Shown: one piece after another, positions 44,878 through 53,502 of the stretch | Layout of the letters: each line of letters opens with the position of its first letter | Position numbering within the stretch: the first letter of the stretch is position 1 | Assembly (NCBI GenBank): GCA_018902755.1 | Contig: JAHIQI010000052.1 | Location: 155,008 to 219,007 of the forward strand | Length of the DNA: 64,000 bases | From: Pseudomonadota bacterium | Lineage (GTDB): Bacteria > Desulfobacterota > Desulfarculia > Desulfarculales > Desulfarculaceae | Reading direction: 5' to 3' | Made by a program: the position numbers and the translations under genes | Notes under the pieces: generated by a model | Told to the model about the DNA's origin: nothing | Database searches by the model: none | Seen by the model: only the letters and a program-made list of their open reading frames with translations

Positions 44878-45435
44878 GGTACCCAATTCACTGACCATGG
44901 CTTTTCGGGTCGGAGTGGGGCTGCGGCTTCAGTGCAAAGTTCTTAAGCCAAGCATCGCCAGCAAGGCACAGGCAGATCTCGGCTTGGCGTCCAAAGTTTT
45001 TTCTCTCTAATGCAAAAAAATTAACCTGGATTGACCAAAACCGTACTTTACGTCTGATAGGTATTGTAAGGGGCAATGACGGTCGCTCAAGCTTCCGGTC
45101 AGCCCGCTTGCGAGGCTCTGTTATAGCCAGTCGAATCCCTTAGCCTGAAGGTGAGCCGGCCAAACGTGGATCGCCAGCGCGGTCTGCGTCGCGGGCTTTC
45201 TGGAACCTTACAACCCACAAACAGAACACCAACCCAATATTACTCGTCGCTGGAACCCGTCCGGCAGCCTGCCGGCAAGGGGAAGGCATGGCCTTGCGCC
45301 CTGCCAGCCGGCGGCAGGAAGGAGGTGATAGGGCATAGAGTAATCCGTTAAACGCATCTTCCCGGTTGATAGCCGGGCCTCAGCCAAGCGGCCATGGGAA
45401 TTCCCATGGCCGTTCTCTTTATGGAGGTGAAAGAA
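44878..45435. other. Intergenic region before the E2-like gene
   Basis: This gap of about 560 bases holds no convincing gene; an open frame at 45151-45351 is Arg/Gly-rich with a weak start. Near its 3' end are a CCCGG/CCGGG hairpin and the perfect palindrome at 45390-45411. The promoter for the conjugation-like operon probably lies here. Confidence 0.4.
45390..45411 (+). promoter_or_regulatory. Perfect palindrome upstream of ribosome site
   Basis: A 22-base palindrome centred on CATGGGAATTCCCATG lies about 25 bases before ATG 45436, with GTTCTCTTT and then GGAGGTG between. It may be a hairpin in the mRNA leader or a dimer-binding operator. A CRISPR spacer at 63660 carries a similar palindrome. 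Confidence 0.6.
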
Positions 45436-45855
45436 ATGAATCGGTTAATGAGGCAAGCGTTTGAGAAGGATCAGATTCGCGGTCGGGAATCGCGCATAAG
45501 GGTCGATCGCGACCGGCAGAAGATCGCCTACAAGGCACCCAACGGCACCCTCTTTTTCATAGAAACCGGTTCGGTCGAGGAAGGCGGCGAACCGGTTGTC
45601 CGCAGCCCAGCGGCCGATATCTACTCCGCTGCCCACAAGACCCACACCCTAGGTGGCAGCCGGGTCTGCTTGGCCAACTCTTTGCGGGGATGGGACCTCA
45701 CCAGAATTCTCCTGCAGTGCGATTCCTGGGCACGCGGAATGGAATTGTATCGCAGCGGCCAGAAGTTTCCCTCCAGCCCCAAGGAAGCCTTTGCCCGACA
45801 TCCGCAGAGCGGACGGAGCGGCCCCAAAAAACTATTGAAGTTGCTTTTCGGCTGA
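45436..45855 (+). CDS. E2-like ubiquitin-conjugating-fold protein
   Basis: This 139-residue protein has the pattern of prokaryotic E2 proteins: a beta-rich N-terminal half, then HKTHTLGGSRVCLANSL with the likely catalytic Cys (residue 78) and GWDLTRILLQCDSWARGMELY with the conserved Trp residues. Followed by a JAMM peptidase and an E1 gene, it makes a bacterial ubiquitin-like conjugation cassette, akin to PRTRC-type systems. The ATG has GGAGGTG seven bases upstream. Moderately confident by pattern and context. Confidence 0.65.
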   Translation: MNRLMRQAFEKDQIRGRESRIRVDRDRQKIAYKAPNGTLFFIETGSVEEGGEPVVRSPAADIYSAAHKTHTLGGSRVCLANSLRGWDLTRILLQCDSWARGMELYRSGQKFPSSPKEAFARHPQSGRSGPKKLLKLLFG

Positions 45856-45970
45856 CCAACCGCCGTTCGGCAGGCTATGGCCCTTTTGAGCGACTCTGGT
45901 GGCGCTGATCTGCTGCCGGCTTTCGCGGGCCGACTCCAAAACCAGCAACCAAACCAAGGAGGAAGAGATC

Positions 45971-47248
45971 ATGGACTCGAACCAGAATGACGACCAGCGG
46001 AATTGGCGACAGCCTTTTGAACAGACCGTTGCGCCTGAGGATGATTGGACATCTTACGAAGCGGTGAATGACCCTGCCACGGGCAAGAAACTGCCCAACG
46101 AGGGCCATGCAACTGACGACGATTGGGACGATTACGAGGCAGTTAACGATCCTGCCAGCGGGAAGAGGTTGCCCAATGAGGGTCACGCCGCCGAGGATGA
46201 CGACTGGGACGATTATGAGGCGGTCAACGACCCCGCGAGTGGCAAAAAGTTACCCAACGAAGGGCACGCCATCGATTCAGGGGTGTTCGGTTGGTGCTCT
46301 TTGATCCCGGCGGTTCGGGCTCAACGGACCATATACGTGACCCAGTCGTTCGAAAACGACGTTAAAAGCATTTACGGCGACTTCACTTCATCGGATTATG
46401 AGTATCCTACGATGGGGATCACCATTCAAGGTGCTCCAATCTTCGTGGAGTGCCGGCGCTTTCCGGATTCGGCGATCATCCGAGGCCAAGCCACGGACCA
46501 GGTGCAGACCAACCCCGCCGTGTACCGGATTTGGAAAAAAGCACTACAACGCCACGGGGGTAAATGCCGCAGGTCCACGGTTCATATCCACCCCATGAAC
46601 TTGCCCACGTTGTCGATGACCGATATCCGGAACTTCGACTCCCTGCGCCAGAACCCAGAGGACCCCTCCACTTTCCCCACGGGGGAGCCCTACCCTGTGA
46701 TTTTGGTGAACCTCAACGCCATAGGGGGCCTGGACCTACTAGGGTTTTGGGTCACAGGCGGAACGGCCCGCAAGGCGCCGTTGCAAACGATTCCCGACCA
46801 CTCCCTAATGGTCAGCGAGGCCTGGCGGAAGGCCCAGCCCATGCCGTTTTTCAGCGAGGAGCGCAAAATTGCCCAGCGGGTCGAGCGGCTGGCGGGGAAT
46901 GGCTGGCAGGTGACCCTAGGGGTCAATAGCCTTGGTGCCAAGGCACTTTTGGCCAAGCATAGCGATGGCAGAAAAGTGTTGCTCAAGTTCGACCCCAAAA
47001 TACCCTTTGGCTTGAAACTGGGGGCCACGGCTGCCTTGAAGGTTCACTTCGAGGAATACGTTGACTGGTCTCGGCTATTAAATGACCTTGTCGGCCCGCG
47101 GAGGTTTTTCCCGCGCCCCGCCCAGCTCAGCCGGATGGTCGCCAACCAAGCCCCAGCCTATGGCCCTAACCTGCCGCTCGCCGCGAATGGACAGCCGACC
47201 GAGGTTCCGGTTCTCCGGGACACTAGGCAAGAGGAGGTGGCGAAGTGA
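45971..47248 (+). CDS. JAMM/JAB peptidase with three N-terminal tandem repeats
   Basis: This 425-residue protein starts at ATG 45971 (GGAGGAAGAG upstream). Near its N-terminus are three copies of a 24-26-residue acidic repeat: each holds DWxxYEAVNDPA(S/T)GK and LPNEGHA. The C-terminal part has the zinc-peptidase motif HIHPMNLPTLSMTD (His205, His207, Ser215, Asp218), the HxHP...SxxD of JAMM enzymes, which cleave ubiquitin-like proteins. The acidic repeats may be a substrate tail, a targeting tag or a self-processed leader. Its stop overlaps the E1-like start. Confidence 0.8.
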   Translation: MDSNQNDDQRNWRQPFEQTVAPEDDWTSYEAVNDPATGKKLPNEGHATDDDWDDYEAVNDPASGKRLPNEGHAAEDDDWDDYEAVNDPASGKKLPNEGHAIDSGVFGWCSLIPAVRAQRTIYVTQSFENDVKSIYGDFTSSDYEYPTMGITIQGAPIFVECRRFPDSAIIRGQATDQVQTNPAVYRIWKKALQRHGGKCRRSTVHIHPMNLPTLSMTDIRNFDSLRQNPEDPSTFPTGEPYPVILVNLNAIGGLDLLGFWVTGGTARKAPLQTIPDHSLMVSEAWRKAQPMPFFSEERKIAQRVERLAGNGWQVTLGVNSLGAKALLAKHSDGRKVLLKFDPKIPFGLKLGATAALKVHFEEYVDWSRLLNDLVGPRRFFPRPAQLSRMVANQAPAYGPNLPLAANGQPTEVPVLRDTRQEEVAK

Positions 47249-48483
47249 AAGTTTTCATACCAGGAGACATTCAGGCGTCCCTGAAGACCGCCGAGCCAGG
47301 CTCCTTGGTTTTGGGCGCCTTCAGCCGGGAACATAACGTGGCCACGGTCACCGGGCTTCTGTCCCCGGCCGATACTGAGCAGGGAATGGCCGGGCAGCCG
47401 GTTTTGGCGGTGGTGGGCCGCCAGAGTGGTGACCAGCCCCTTTTCCTTGACCGTAGGGCAGGAAACGGCTGGTTTGACGGCGCTGGTGCCCCCCTTGAGG
47501 TTGAGACCTATGATAACGGCCAGTTTTTTAAGCGAACTCCCTTTGATTCCCAGACACGAGCGCACCTCCAAAAAAAGAGGGTCCTTATAGTTGGCGCCGG
47601 TTCTGTGGGTGCTCCCATGGGCCTGGAACTGGCCAAGGCCGGGGTGGGCGGGATTATCGTCTTGGACAAGGACATACTGGAAATACACAACTGCATGCGC
47701 CATGTCTTGGGCGTCTCCTATATCGGCTGGCCGAAGGTGACGGCTTTCGCCCATTTTCTGAAGGGACAGGCGCCCATGACCGAGTGCATACCTGTACATG
47801 GGGATCTCTTCAGCGGTAGGCGCCGCCGATTGCAGCGGATGATGGAGGAGACCAGGCCGACTCATATCCTGGCCGTGACCGACTCCCTGCGGGTCCAGTA
47901 TCTGTGTCAGCGCCTAGCTCTCCACTACCAGCTTCCCCTGATGGCGGTGTGGTGTGACAACAACGCCGTGGAGGGAGAGATTTTCATGTGGGAGCCTGGG
48001 CAGGCGCCGGCCTGGAAGCCGGGAAGGGCTCAGCGCGGGTGTTATGCCTGCATGCGCGACCCCGACACCGTCACCATCACCCGCTCCGCTAGCTTTGATT
48101 ACAGCAGCGATGACCCAGATTCCTATGGTGGAGAACCCGCCCTAGGGACTTTCATAAACCGCATCAACAACATTGCCGCCATTTTTCTGACCGCCTGGAT
48201 GCTGGGCGATTGCCCGGCCCCAAGCCGGCTGGCCGGGATCCTGGACGAGCATTACCGAGGTAAGGGGCTGCAATACATCCGCCTGGGGGGGCCGTACCCC
48301 TTTGAGGTGGAAGGGCAGCTAACCGCTAAGGAGCCATGGGCCGTGGAATGGTATCGGGTGATGAAAAGGGAGGCCTGCCCGTTTTGTGGAAACCAAGACG
48401 CGAATCGGGAGGTTCTTTTTCCAGAAGATGCCCCCCACGTTGATGCTCCCGAGTGCTGGGAAGCATTCCAGAAAGTCTCCTGA
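47245..48483 (+). CDS. E1/ThiF-like adenylating enzyme
   Basis: This 412-residue protein has a beta-rich N-terminal extension (about 110 residues) and a ThiF/E1 domain: LIVGAGSVGAPMGLELAKAG (GxGxxG at 117-122), IVLDKDILEIHN and WPKV. Two CxxC pairs (CYAC at 266-269 and CPFC near the C-terminus) should bind zinc. It should adenylate the C-terminus of a ubiquitin-like protein for transfer to the E2-like protein. It is the last gene of the E2/JAMM/E1 set, overlapping the JAMM gene by four bases. No ubiquitin-like gene is obvious. Confidence 0.88.
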   Translation: MKVFIPGDIQASLKTAEPGSLVLGAFSREHNVATVTGLLSPADTEQGMAGQPVLAVVGRQSGDQPLFLDRRAGNGWFDGAGAPLEVETYDNGQFFKRTPFDSQTRAHLQKKRVLIVGAGSVGAPMGLELAKAGVGGIIVLDKDILEIHNCMRHVLGVSYIGWPKVTAFAHFLKGQAPMTECIPVHGDLFSGRRRRLQRMMEETRPTHILAVTDSLRVQYLCQRLALHYQLPLMAVWCDNNAVEGEIFMWEPGQAPAWKPGRAQRGCYACMRDPDTVTITRSASFDYSSDDPDSYGGEPALGTFINRINNIAAIFLTAWMLGDCPAPSRLAGILDEHYRGKGLQYIRLGGPYPFEVEGQLTAKEPWAVEWYRVMKREACPFCGNQDANREVLFPEDAPHVDAPECWEAFQKVS

Positions 48484-48687
48484 ACCGACGAGAGGCGCCA
48501 CGGGAGCCTTCCACGCAGGGGGTTTGAGGCCGGTCGCACACTAGGTGGCAGGCTGTTGGGGCAAGAGATTCGGCTTGCCTGGAAAAAATGGCCTGGCGAC
48601 GCAAATTTTTACGCGGAAAACGTCCAAAATTGCCTTTAGCCGCCGATATAACTATTAGCGGCACAGAGGAGAGGAAGAAACCTTAGC

Positions 48688-48716
48688 GGGGCCTTGGGAG
48701 AAGATCTCCCGGGCCC
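48688..48716 (+). promoter_or_regulatory. Hairpin upstream of ribosome site
   Basis: GGGCCTTGGGAGA and TCTCCCGGGCCC form an imperfect stem, followed by TTAACTTTTCTC and AAGGAGGAT before ATG 48742. Confidence 0.55.
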
Positions 48717-48741
48717 TTAACTTTTCTCAAGGAGGATACTC

Positions 48742-49446
48742 ATGACGAGTAGTTGGAGCCAGCAGTTTGCGGAGACCGAAGAGATCACAACCATGCAAGC
48801 CGGGGAAAGCGAGGAGGTAGACGTCGAAGTTCAGTGTGTGGTTGAGGGTGAGTCTGGTGGAGCCCAAGCCAGCCACCCCTGGAACCGTGCAAATGCCGAC
48901 GTCGAAGACTCGGCGGATAGCGCCCAAGAAACGATAACTGAATACTCCGAGCCACCTCTGCCCTCGCTGGCGGAGGTATGCCCCCAACTCATCCAGGAGG
49001 GTGAGATCAAGGCGCGGCTCGAACAGTTTATCAACGACTTTAGCCAGGAAATCAGCGAGGTTGAGCGCCTGACCGAGGGGAAGGACTTGAGGGAGGCCGG
49101 GAATCGGCTTCGGGGCATGGATGCCCTTTCCGCTCAGATTGTCCAGGCCAAGGCGGAGCTGAAGACAATCAGCGCTGAGGCTGACACCATGATTCGGGAC
49201 GACTTAAGTGACGGCAAGGACCTGCTTAAGGTTTTGCTGGTCGGTTCAAAGCAGCAAAGTGGGACTGACGAGGAAGTAGGCACTGCCGCCGGTTGGCTGG
49301 CCGATGCGAAAACCGCCTTTGAGGGCGGCGATCGGGTGGCCGCCGCGCTTCAGGGACATCGGGCGGTGCAGGTACTCAGGGATCTTTCTGAGAGGATGAT
49401 CCGCGACGGCCTCGATGCCGCGCGCGTGCGGTTGGCTAGATTTTAA
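48742..49446 (+). CDS. Acidic coiled-coil hypothetical protein
   Basis: This 234-residue protein has an acidic, disordered N-terminal third (GESEEVDVEVQCVVEGESGG) and helical remainder with a coiled coil (LEQFINDFSQEISEVERL). A CAAGGAGGAT site precedes the ATG. Its place after the E1 gene suggests it is a target or partner of that set; no family is recognised. Confidence 0.6.
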   Translation: MTSSWSQQFAETEEITTMQAGESEEVDVEVQCVVEGESGGAQASHPWNRANADVEDSADSAQETITEYSEPPLPSLAEVCPQLIQEGEIKARLEQFINDFSQEISEVERLTEGKDLREAGNRLRGMDALSAQIVQAKAELKTISAEADTMIRDDLSDGKDLLKVLLVGSKQQSGTDEEVGTAAGWLADAKTAFEGGDRVAAALQGHRAVQVLRDLSERMIRDGLDAARVRLARF

Positions 49447-49506
49447 GGACGCGAAGAAAAACCATGCCGGCGGGGAAGATCATTACCCGCCAGAAAGGGA
49501 CCGAAA

Positions 49507-50010
49507 ATGCTCACTTATCAACTGCAAGAGGCGATCGCCAAAATGAAGAACCATGCCCTTCCGGATCATGTCAGAAGGCGCAGCCTGCTTGAAGCCGCAG
49601 GACATCCTTGTCAAGAGGTGGGGCAGGCCATCGTCGGGGTGGCGTTGTTCGACCCGTCTTTGGATATCAAGCAGACGGCGGTGAAGATACTCGCGGACGT
49701 GGACGCCGCTTGGGCAACCGAGGAGTTTTGTAAACGCCTTACCCATCGGAACTACTTCGCCGTCCTCAACGCGATCCATGCAATCCGTCAGCAAGCGGCG
49801 TTTATTGCCGGCAATAGCCGCCTTAAGCGCCAAGTCACTGACGCCCTGAGGCCTCTGCTGGGATCCTCTGACTTCAAGATAGCAAAGGCTGCGGCGGTCA
49901 CCTATACAAGGGTTATGGATGGAGGATTTGCCCGCCCGCAGCAGAGTCGGTGGGGCGGTGCGCCCGCAAGTCCCTTTGGAGCTGGCTTCATCGGCGGCCG
50001 TGGATTTTAA
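49507..50010 (+). CDS. HEAT-repeat-like protein
   Basis: This 167-residue helical protein has HEAT-type units (SLDIKQTAVKILADVDAAWA; YFAVLNAIHAIRQQAAF; DFKIAKAAAVTYTRVM) and a Gly/Phe-rich tail. It resembles the protein at 43534-44112, so the two may be paralogous scaffolds flanking the operon. A hairpin at about 49469-49491 precedes it. Confidence 0.65.
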   Translation: MLTYQLQEAIAKMKNHALPDHVRRRSLLEAAGHPCQEVGQAIVGVALFDPSLDIKQTAVKILADVDAAWATEEFCKRLTHRNYFAVLNAIHAIRQQAAFIAGNSRLKRQVTDALRPLLGSSDFKIAKAAAVTYTRVMDGGFARPQQSRWGGAPASPFGAGFIGGRGF

Positions 50011-50020
50011 CCCAACTTTA

Positions 50021-50062
50021 CCCCCCAGTCGGCGACGGCCTTTGCCGTTTCCGACTGGGGGG
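50021..50062 (+). promoter_or_regulatory. Hairpin between HEAT and LysM genes
   Basis: CCCCCCAGTCGG at 50021-50032 pairs with CCGACTGGGGGG at 50051-50062; the loop holds a smaller ACGGC/GCCGT hairpin. Downstream are CTTTGTCTGTTTC and AAGGAGG before ATG 50090. It could act as terminator, attenuator or stabiliser. Confidence 0.65.
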
Positions 50063-50089
50063 CTTTGTCTGTTTCAAGGAGGTTATATC

Positions 50090-50959
50090 ATGCGTAAATT
50101 AATGATCCTATTAATCGTCGTGCTGTTTTTGCATGGCCATATTTCTCAAGCCAAAGCAAATGATGACTTGGTGGTCATCCCATTCCCAGCCATTTATTGG
50201 GTAAAGGCCGGCGATACTTTGCTCCGGATAGCGGACCAATCCTATATGTCCGTGTATTTTGCCAACAAGGAATCCCTGAAAGAAATAACCATCAATGGCA
50301 GACCGAATCCCAACCGAATCATGGAAGGAATGCCACTGAGAATTCCGGCGGGAACGCCGGTGAGGAAATATGTAGCCCAAGCCATTGCATCGCAGGACTC
50401 AATGAAGGCCAAGGTGTTGGGAGTCTTGGCCAAGGCAAAAAGCTTGCGAAACGCGCTGGTTCGCTTAGAGGCAGGCGTGGGTGATGAGTTCAAGCGGGGG
50501 GAAGACTTGTTGGGCGAGGCGCAGGGGTTAATAGACAAAGGGCCTGGCTATGCCGGTATTGGCATGATCCAGGCCTACAGCGTGGCGCAACAGGCATTGG
50601 ATAGGTTTCATGCGGCCAAGTTGAAGAGCAATTTGGAGCGACAGATTGCCCGTTTACAACAGAGATTGGCCGATGATACACTCAAACGCAAAGGTGAGGC
50701 GAGCGCGTTTGAAGGGCTCCTAGTTAGTTTAAACAGCCGGGTAGAAAGCCTTTTGCGCGGTGGCAGCAGGCCTTTGGCAGACCCCCAGGTTGGCTTAAGC
50801 ATGTCTGCGATTCACCTCTTCCTTCTAGGAGGGGGGCTCATGGTCGTTCTGATCATTGGCATTATTTCCAAGAGGTCTATCACCAAAATGCGTAGGGCAT
50901 TCATTACCGAACGCCTTGCGTTTCACAAGGCAAACCTGATGAGTTGGGTGGGTGAATGA
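50090..50959 (+). CDS. Exported LysM protein with C-terminal membrane helix
   Basis: The 289-residue product has a signal peptide (MRKLMILLIVVLFLHGHISQ, cleavage near AKA), a LysM-like domain (YWVKAGDTLLRIADQSYM to RIPAGTPV), a coiled-coil middle, and a C-terminal membrane helix (LFLLGGGLMVVLIIGII). It should sit in the inner membrane facing the cell wall. It is followed by a strong terminator that ends this block. The start at 50090 has AAGGAGG; an earlier open frame overlaps the HEAT gene. Confidence 0.75.
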   Translation: MRKLMILLIVVLFLHGHISQAKANDDLVVIPFPAIYWVKAGDTLLRIADQSYMSVYFANKESLKEITINGRPNPNRIMEGMPLRIPAGTPVRKYVAQAIASQDSMKAKVLGVLAKAKSLRNALVRLEAGVGDEFKRGEDLLGEAQGLIDKGPGYAGIGMIQAYSVAQQALDRFHAAKLKSNLERQIARLQQRLADDTLKRKGEASAFEGLLVSLNSRVESLLRGGSRPLADPQVGLSMSAIHLFLLGGGLMVVLIIGIISKRSITKMRRAFITERLAFHKANLMSWVGE

Positions 50960-50968
50960 AAATTATAG

Positions 50969-51018
50969 GCGCGCCGTTTTATGCCCAACGGAAAGTTGAA
51001 CATAAAACGGCGCCTTTT
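50969..51018 (+). terminator. Intrinsic terminator between LysM and sigma genes
   Basis: GCGCCGTTTTATG at 50971-50983 pairs with CATAAAACGGCGC at 51001-51013, followed by CTTTTAA. It separates the upstream accessory operon from the type III-E locus. Confidence 0.75.
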
Positions 51019-51063
51019 AATCGCCCATCGCTTTACTAACCTTCATTCGATAGGTAGTTAACT

Positions 51064-52449
51064 ATGGACAAAAGTGAAGACAATTTAGGTTGGGCAGAAA
51101 GCGAGGAAGAAGCTTCAGAGCAAAGGACGAATGAACATATGGACTGGTGTGCCACTGAAAATAATTGGAATAATGCAATAAAGGAAGAACGCACAAAAAA
51201 CCTAACTGATGAAATCAAAAAATGCTTACCCACTATTGAAGAACCGGAAACTCAAGCCCAAAAAGTAATAAATATGATAGATGGCCGCGCCAAACATTTT
51301 AGCCGTGGACCCCATTGGGTAGAAAATAATATAACTTACTCGGATTTATTTTTATTAGGGGTGGAAAAAGCAAAAGAAATTATTCAAAAAAATAAAAATG
51401 AATTTAATCCCCAAAGAGCATCCTTAGAAAAATATTTAAAAAAAGGGGTAACCGGAGCAATGATTGATGGTATAAGAAAGTTTCAAAAACAAAACATTAT
51501 TGAAAATTTCACAAAACATTACAAAAGTAAAATAGAAAAAGCACGCACGATTTTCCTCGAAAAAAATTCAAGGGACCCATCTATAGAAGAATTGCATCGA
51601 GATACAGGTACAGCTGAAGCTATAATTGAATCTGTACTTAATTTATATGCTTATGAACCCAGAGAGAGCCTCTCCGCTGATGAATATTTAGAAGATATAA
51701 ATCAAGAAGAATCACCCGAAAACAATCTTTCGGGAATAGCGGAAGAGTGCATGATGTTAATCATGCAGAAAAAACTTGAACTCACTGATAAAAACGGTAA
51801 AGAACCAACGGATGAACAACTCGCTTGTGAAACTAATATAGATATAGAAATTATAAGATACTTTAATGAAAGTGAAACTGATGTTAACGATGAAAGTGAA
51901 ACTGATGTTAACAATATATATGATATGTATGGTGAAATGAATGACGGTACTGTAGAAGCTACAGATGATGATAAGGCAAAACAATATAAGGAATTGTTAA
52001 AATTTTATAATATTTTAAAAAAACGAGTTCCTCGGACAGACGAGCCAATATCAGCATTAGAAAATATAAGATCGAAACCTATGTTTCTAGAAGCATTGCG
52101 GCGGTGTTTAGATGAACATCTAGTGAATCATGAAGGATATTTGCCATTAAAAATTTACATTCTCATGTTTAAATACGAGGGGGAAAAAAATAAAAAGGAT
52201 CAAAAAGCGTATATAATTGCAAGCATGAGTAAAAAAAAATCTTTACCTAAAAAAACAAAAAAATCGTTAAATGCCTCTAAAATTTCAAGGGAGTATTGCG
52301 GAGACGAAAGTAAACGAAAAGATATCACCAATGAAGCGCTTGAAAAATTTAAAAAGAAAATGAGAAAGTGCATTACAAATAAAGTGAAAAATATGGGATT
52401 TAATGATTATGATATTGAAGGTTACCTCGAAAGTATTTACCGCGGATAG
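51064..52449 (+). CDS. Sigma-70-family protein of the type III-E locus
   Basis: This 461-residue protein is AT-rich in coding sequence. Residues about 65-150 look like sigma-70 region 2 (YSDLFLLGVEKAKEIIQKNK; FNPQRASLEKYLKKGV; GAMIDGIRKFQK), followed by a region-3-like helix set (KARTIFLEKNSRDPSIEELH). The middle has a duplicated short acidic unit (NESETDV twice). The C-terminus is Lys-rich and may hold a weak region-4-like HTH. Characterised type III-E loci carry a small ECF-type sigma called CASP-sigma; this one is longer and more FliA/SigB-like. Placement before the anti-sigma-like gene supports sigma function. Confidence 0.7.
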   Translation: MDKSEDNLGWAESEEEASEQRTNEHMDWCATENNWNNAIKEERTKNLTDEIKKCLPTIEEPETQAQKVINMIDGRAKHFSRGPHWVENNITYSDLFLLGVEKAKEIIQKNKNEFNPQRASLEKYLKKGVTGAMIDGIRKFQKQNIIENFTKHYKSKIEKARTIFLEKNSRDPSIEELHRDTGTAEAIIESVLNLYAYEPRESLSADEYLEDINQEESPENNLSGIAEECMMLIMQKKLELTDKNGKEPTDEQLACETNIDIEIIRYFNESETDVNDESETDVNNIYDMYGEMNDGTVEATDDDKAKQYKELLKFYNILKKRVPRTDEPISALENIRSKPMFLEALRRCLDEHLVNHEGYLPLKIYILMFKYEGEKNKKDQKAYIIASMSKKKSLPKKTKKSLNASKISREYCGDESKRKDITNEALEKFKKKMRKCITNKVKNMGFNDYDIEGYLESIYRG

Positions 52450-52561
52450 TCCCAAATGATTATTTTGGAATTGGTTAGCATTTGTTAACCATACTTATGA
52501 TACCTGTAATGTTATTTCATAGTAGCCTGCAAAGGTTATTATTGTATGAAAGGAGCCTATT

Positions 52562-53344
52562 GTGGACATAACAAATTTTGACATGGCATTTTTGGAGGCT
52601 TATAAGAAATCGAAAATGTTGGCTAAATGCGGTCCAATCTCTAAACAGTGCCTAACTGAATCTGAGGTGGTTGATTATGTTTATGGCATACTAAGTGAAA
52701 ATGAGCAAGAAAAGATAAAATCCCACATACAGCAGTGTAGTTACTGTTCGTCGAGGGTATTCGTTTTGCAAATTGAGTGGTCCATGGACCTAGCTTTAGA
52801 AAACATAAAAGGAGGCGCTACAATTTATATGCCTAGCATAGAAGCCCTATGCCCTCCCAACGGCAAAGCTGTTTTCATGGCGGATGATTATAGGTTTGCC
52901 ATTGCAGCTGGGGCCATCGCAGGCAACGCGGATACCAAGCCTGCGGACGTAGCATTTCCCTCAAATAGGCAAACTATAGAGGTGGGGCCAAATGATGAGA
53001 AAATTAAAATCGTTGACGCGATAATTAGTATAGATCAAGAACTGGCAAAACGCATTGACAGTTTTGTCAAGAGCGCCCAACGTTTATATTATTCCTGTCT
53101 AACACTTTCAGATGAGGATGAAATTATTAGTAAAATAGAAGTAAAAAACAAGGAAGACTGGGGAAGTTATGAAATTATTATAAGCGATCCTAATGTGAAC
53201 AGACTGCTATTGATTGCCGCACCGCAAAAAAGATCAGTTCAAGATGTTATAGATTTCGTATCGGAAGATAGCAAAAATGAAACTATACTCATGGAGCTTC
53301 CCAATGATGTTACGGTTATACTATTCCAATTGATAAGAAAGTAA
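52562..53344 (+). CDS. Zinc-finger anti-sigma-like protein (ZAS/zf-HC2)
   Basis: This 260-residue protein has Cys30, His55, Cys59 and Cys62 (LTESEVVDYVYGILS, then KIKSHIQQCSYC), the ZAS pattern C-x(n)-H-x3-C-x2-C of zinc-binding anti-sigma factors. The middle is beta-rich and there is no clear membrane helix. GTG 52562 is chosen (AAAGGAG seven bases upstream). Located between a sigma factor and a CHAT protease, it is the best candidate for an inhibitor removed by proteolysis when the CRISPR complex finds target RNA. It could also be a diverged Csx31 or Csx30; I cannot exclude that. Confidence 0.75.
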   Translation: MDITNFDMAFLEAYKKSKMLAKCGPISKQCLTESEVVDYVYGILSENEQEKIKSHIQQCSYCSSRVFVLQIEWSMDLALENIKGGATIYMPSIEALCPPNGKAVFMADDYRFAIAAGAIAGNADTKPADVAFPSNRQTIEVGPNDEKIKIVDAIISIDQELAKRIDSFVKSAQRLYYSCLTLSDEDEIISKIEVKNKEDWGSYEIIISDPNVNRLLLIAAPQKRSVQDVIDFVSEDSKNETILMELPNDVTVILFQLIRK

Positions 53345-53502
53345 TGTAAACCGTTAGGCGCAATTACTTATTGGGGGGCGATCTTTTATTTCAAAATAAT
53401 TTATCAGAATATGACCTGCATGATTACTGATGTGCATGGTTATTCCCAACAACTTTAACCGAGCGTTGGCTTTGATCAAACGCCAATAGCAAGGAGGGAA
53501 TC

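Noticed and set aside
45151..45351. 66-codon frame before the E2-like gene as the missing ubiquitin-like protein
   Set aside because: It is Arg/Gly/Pro-rich with no beta-grasp pattern or C-terminal Gly-Gly, and its start is weak.
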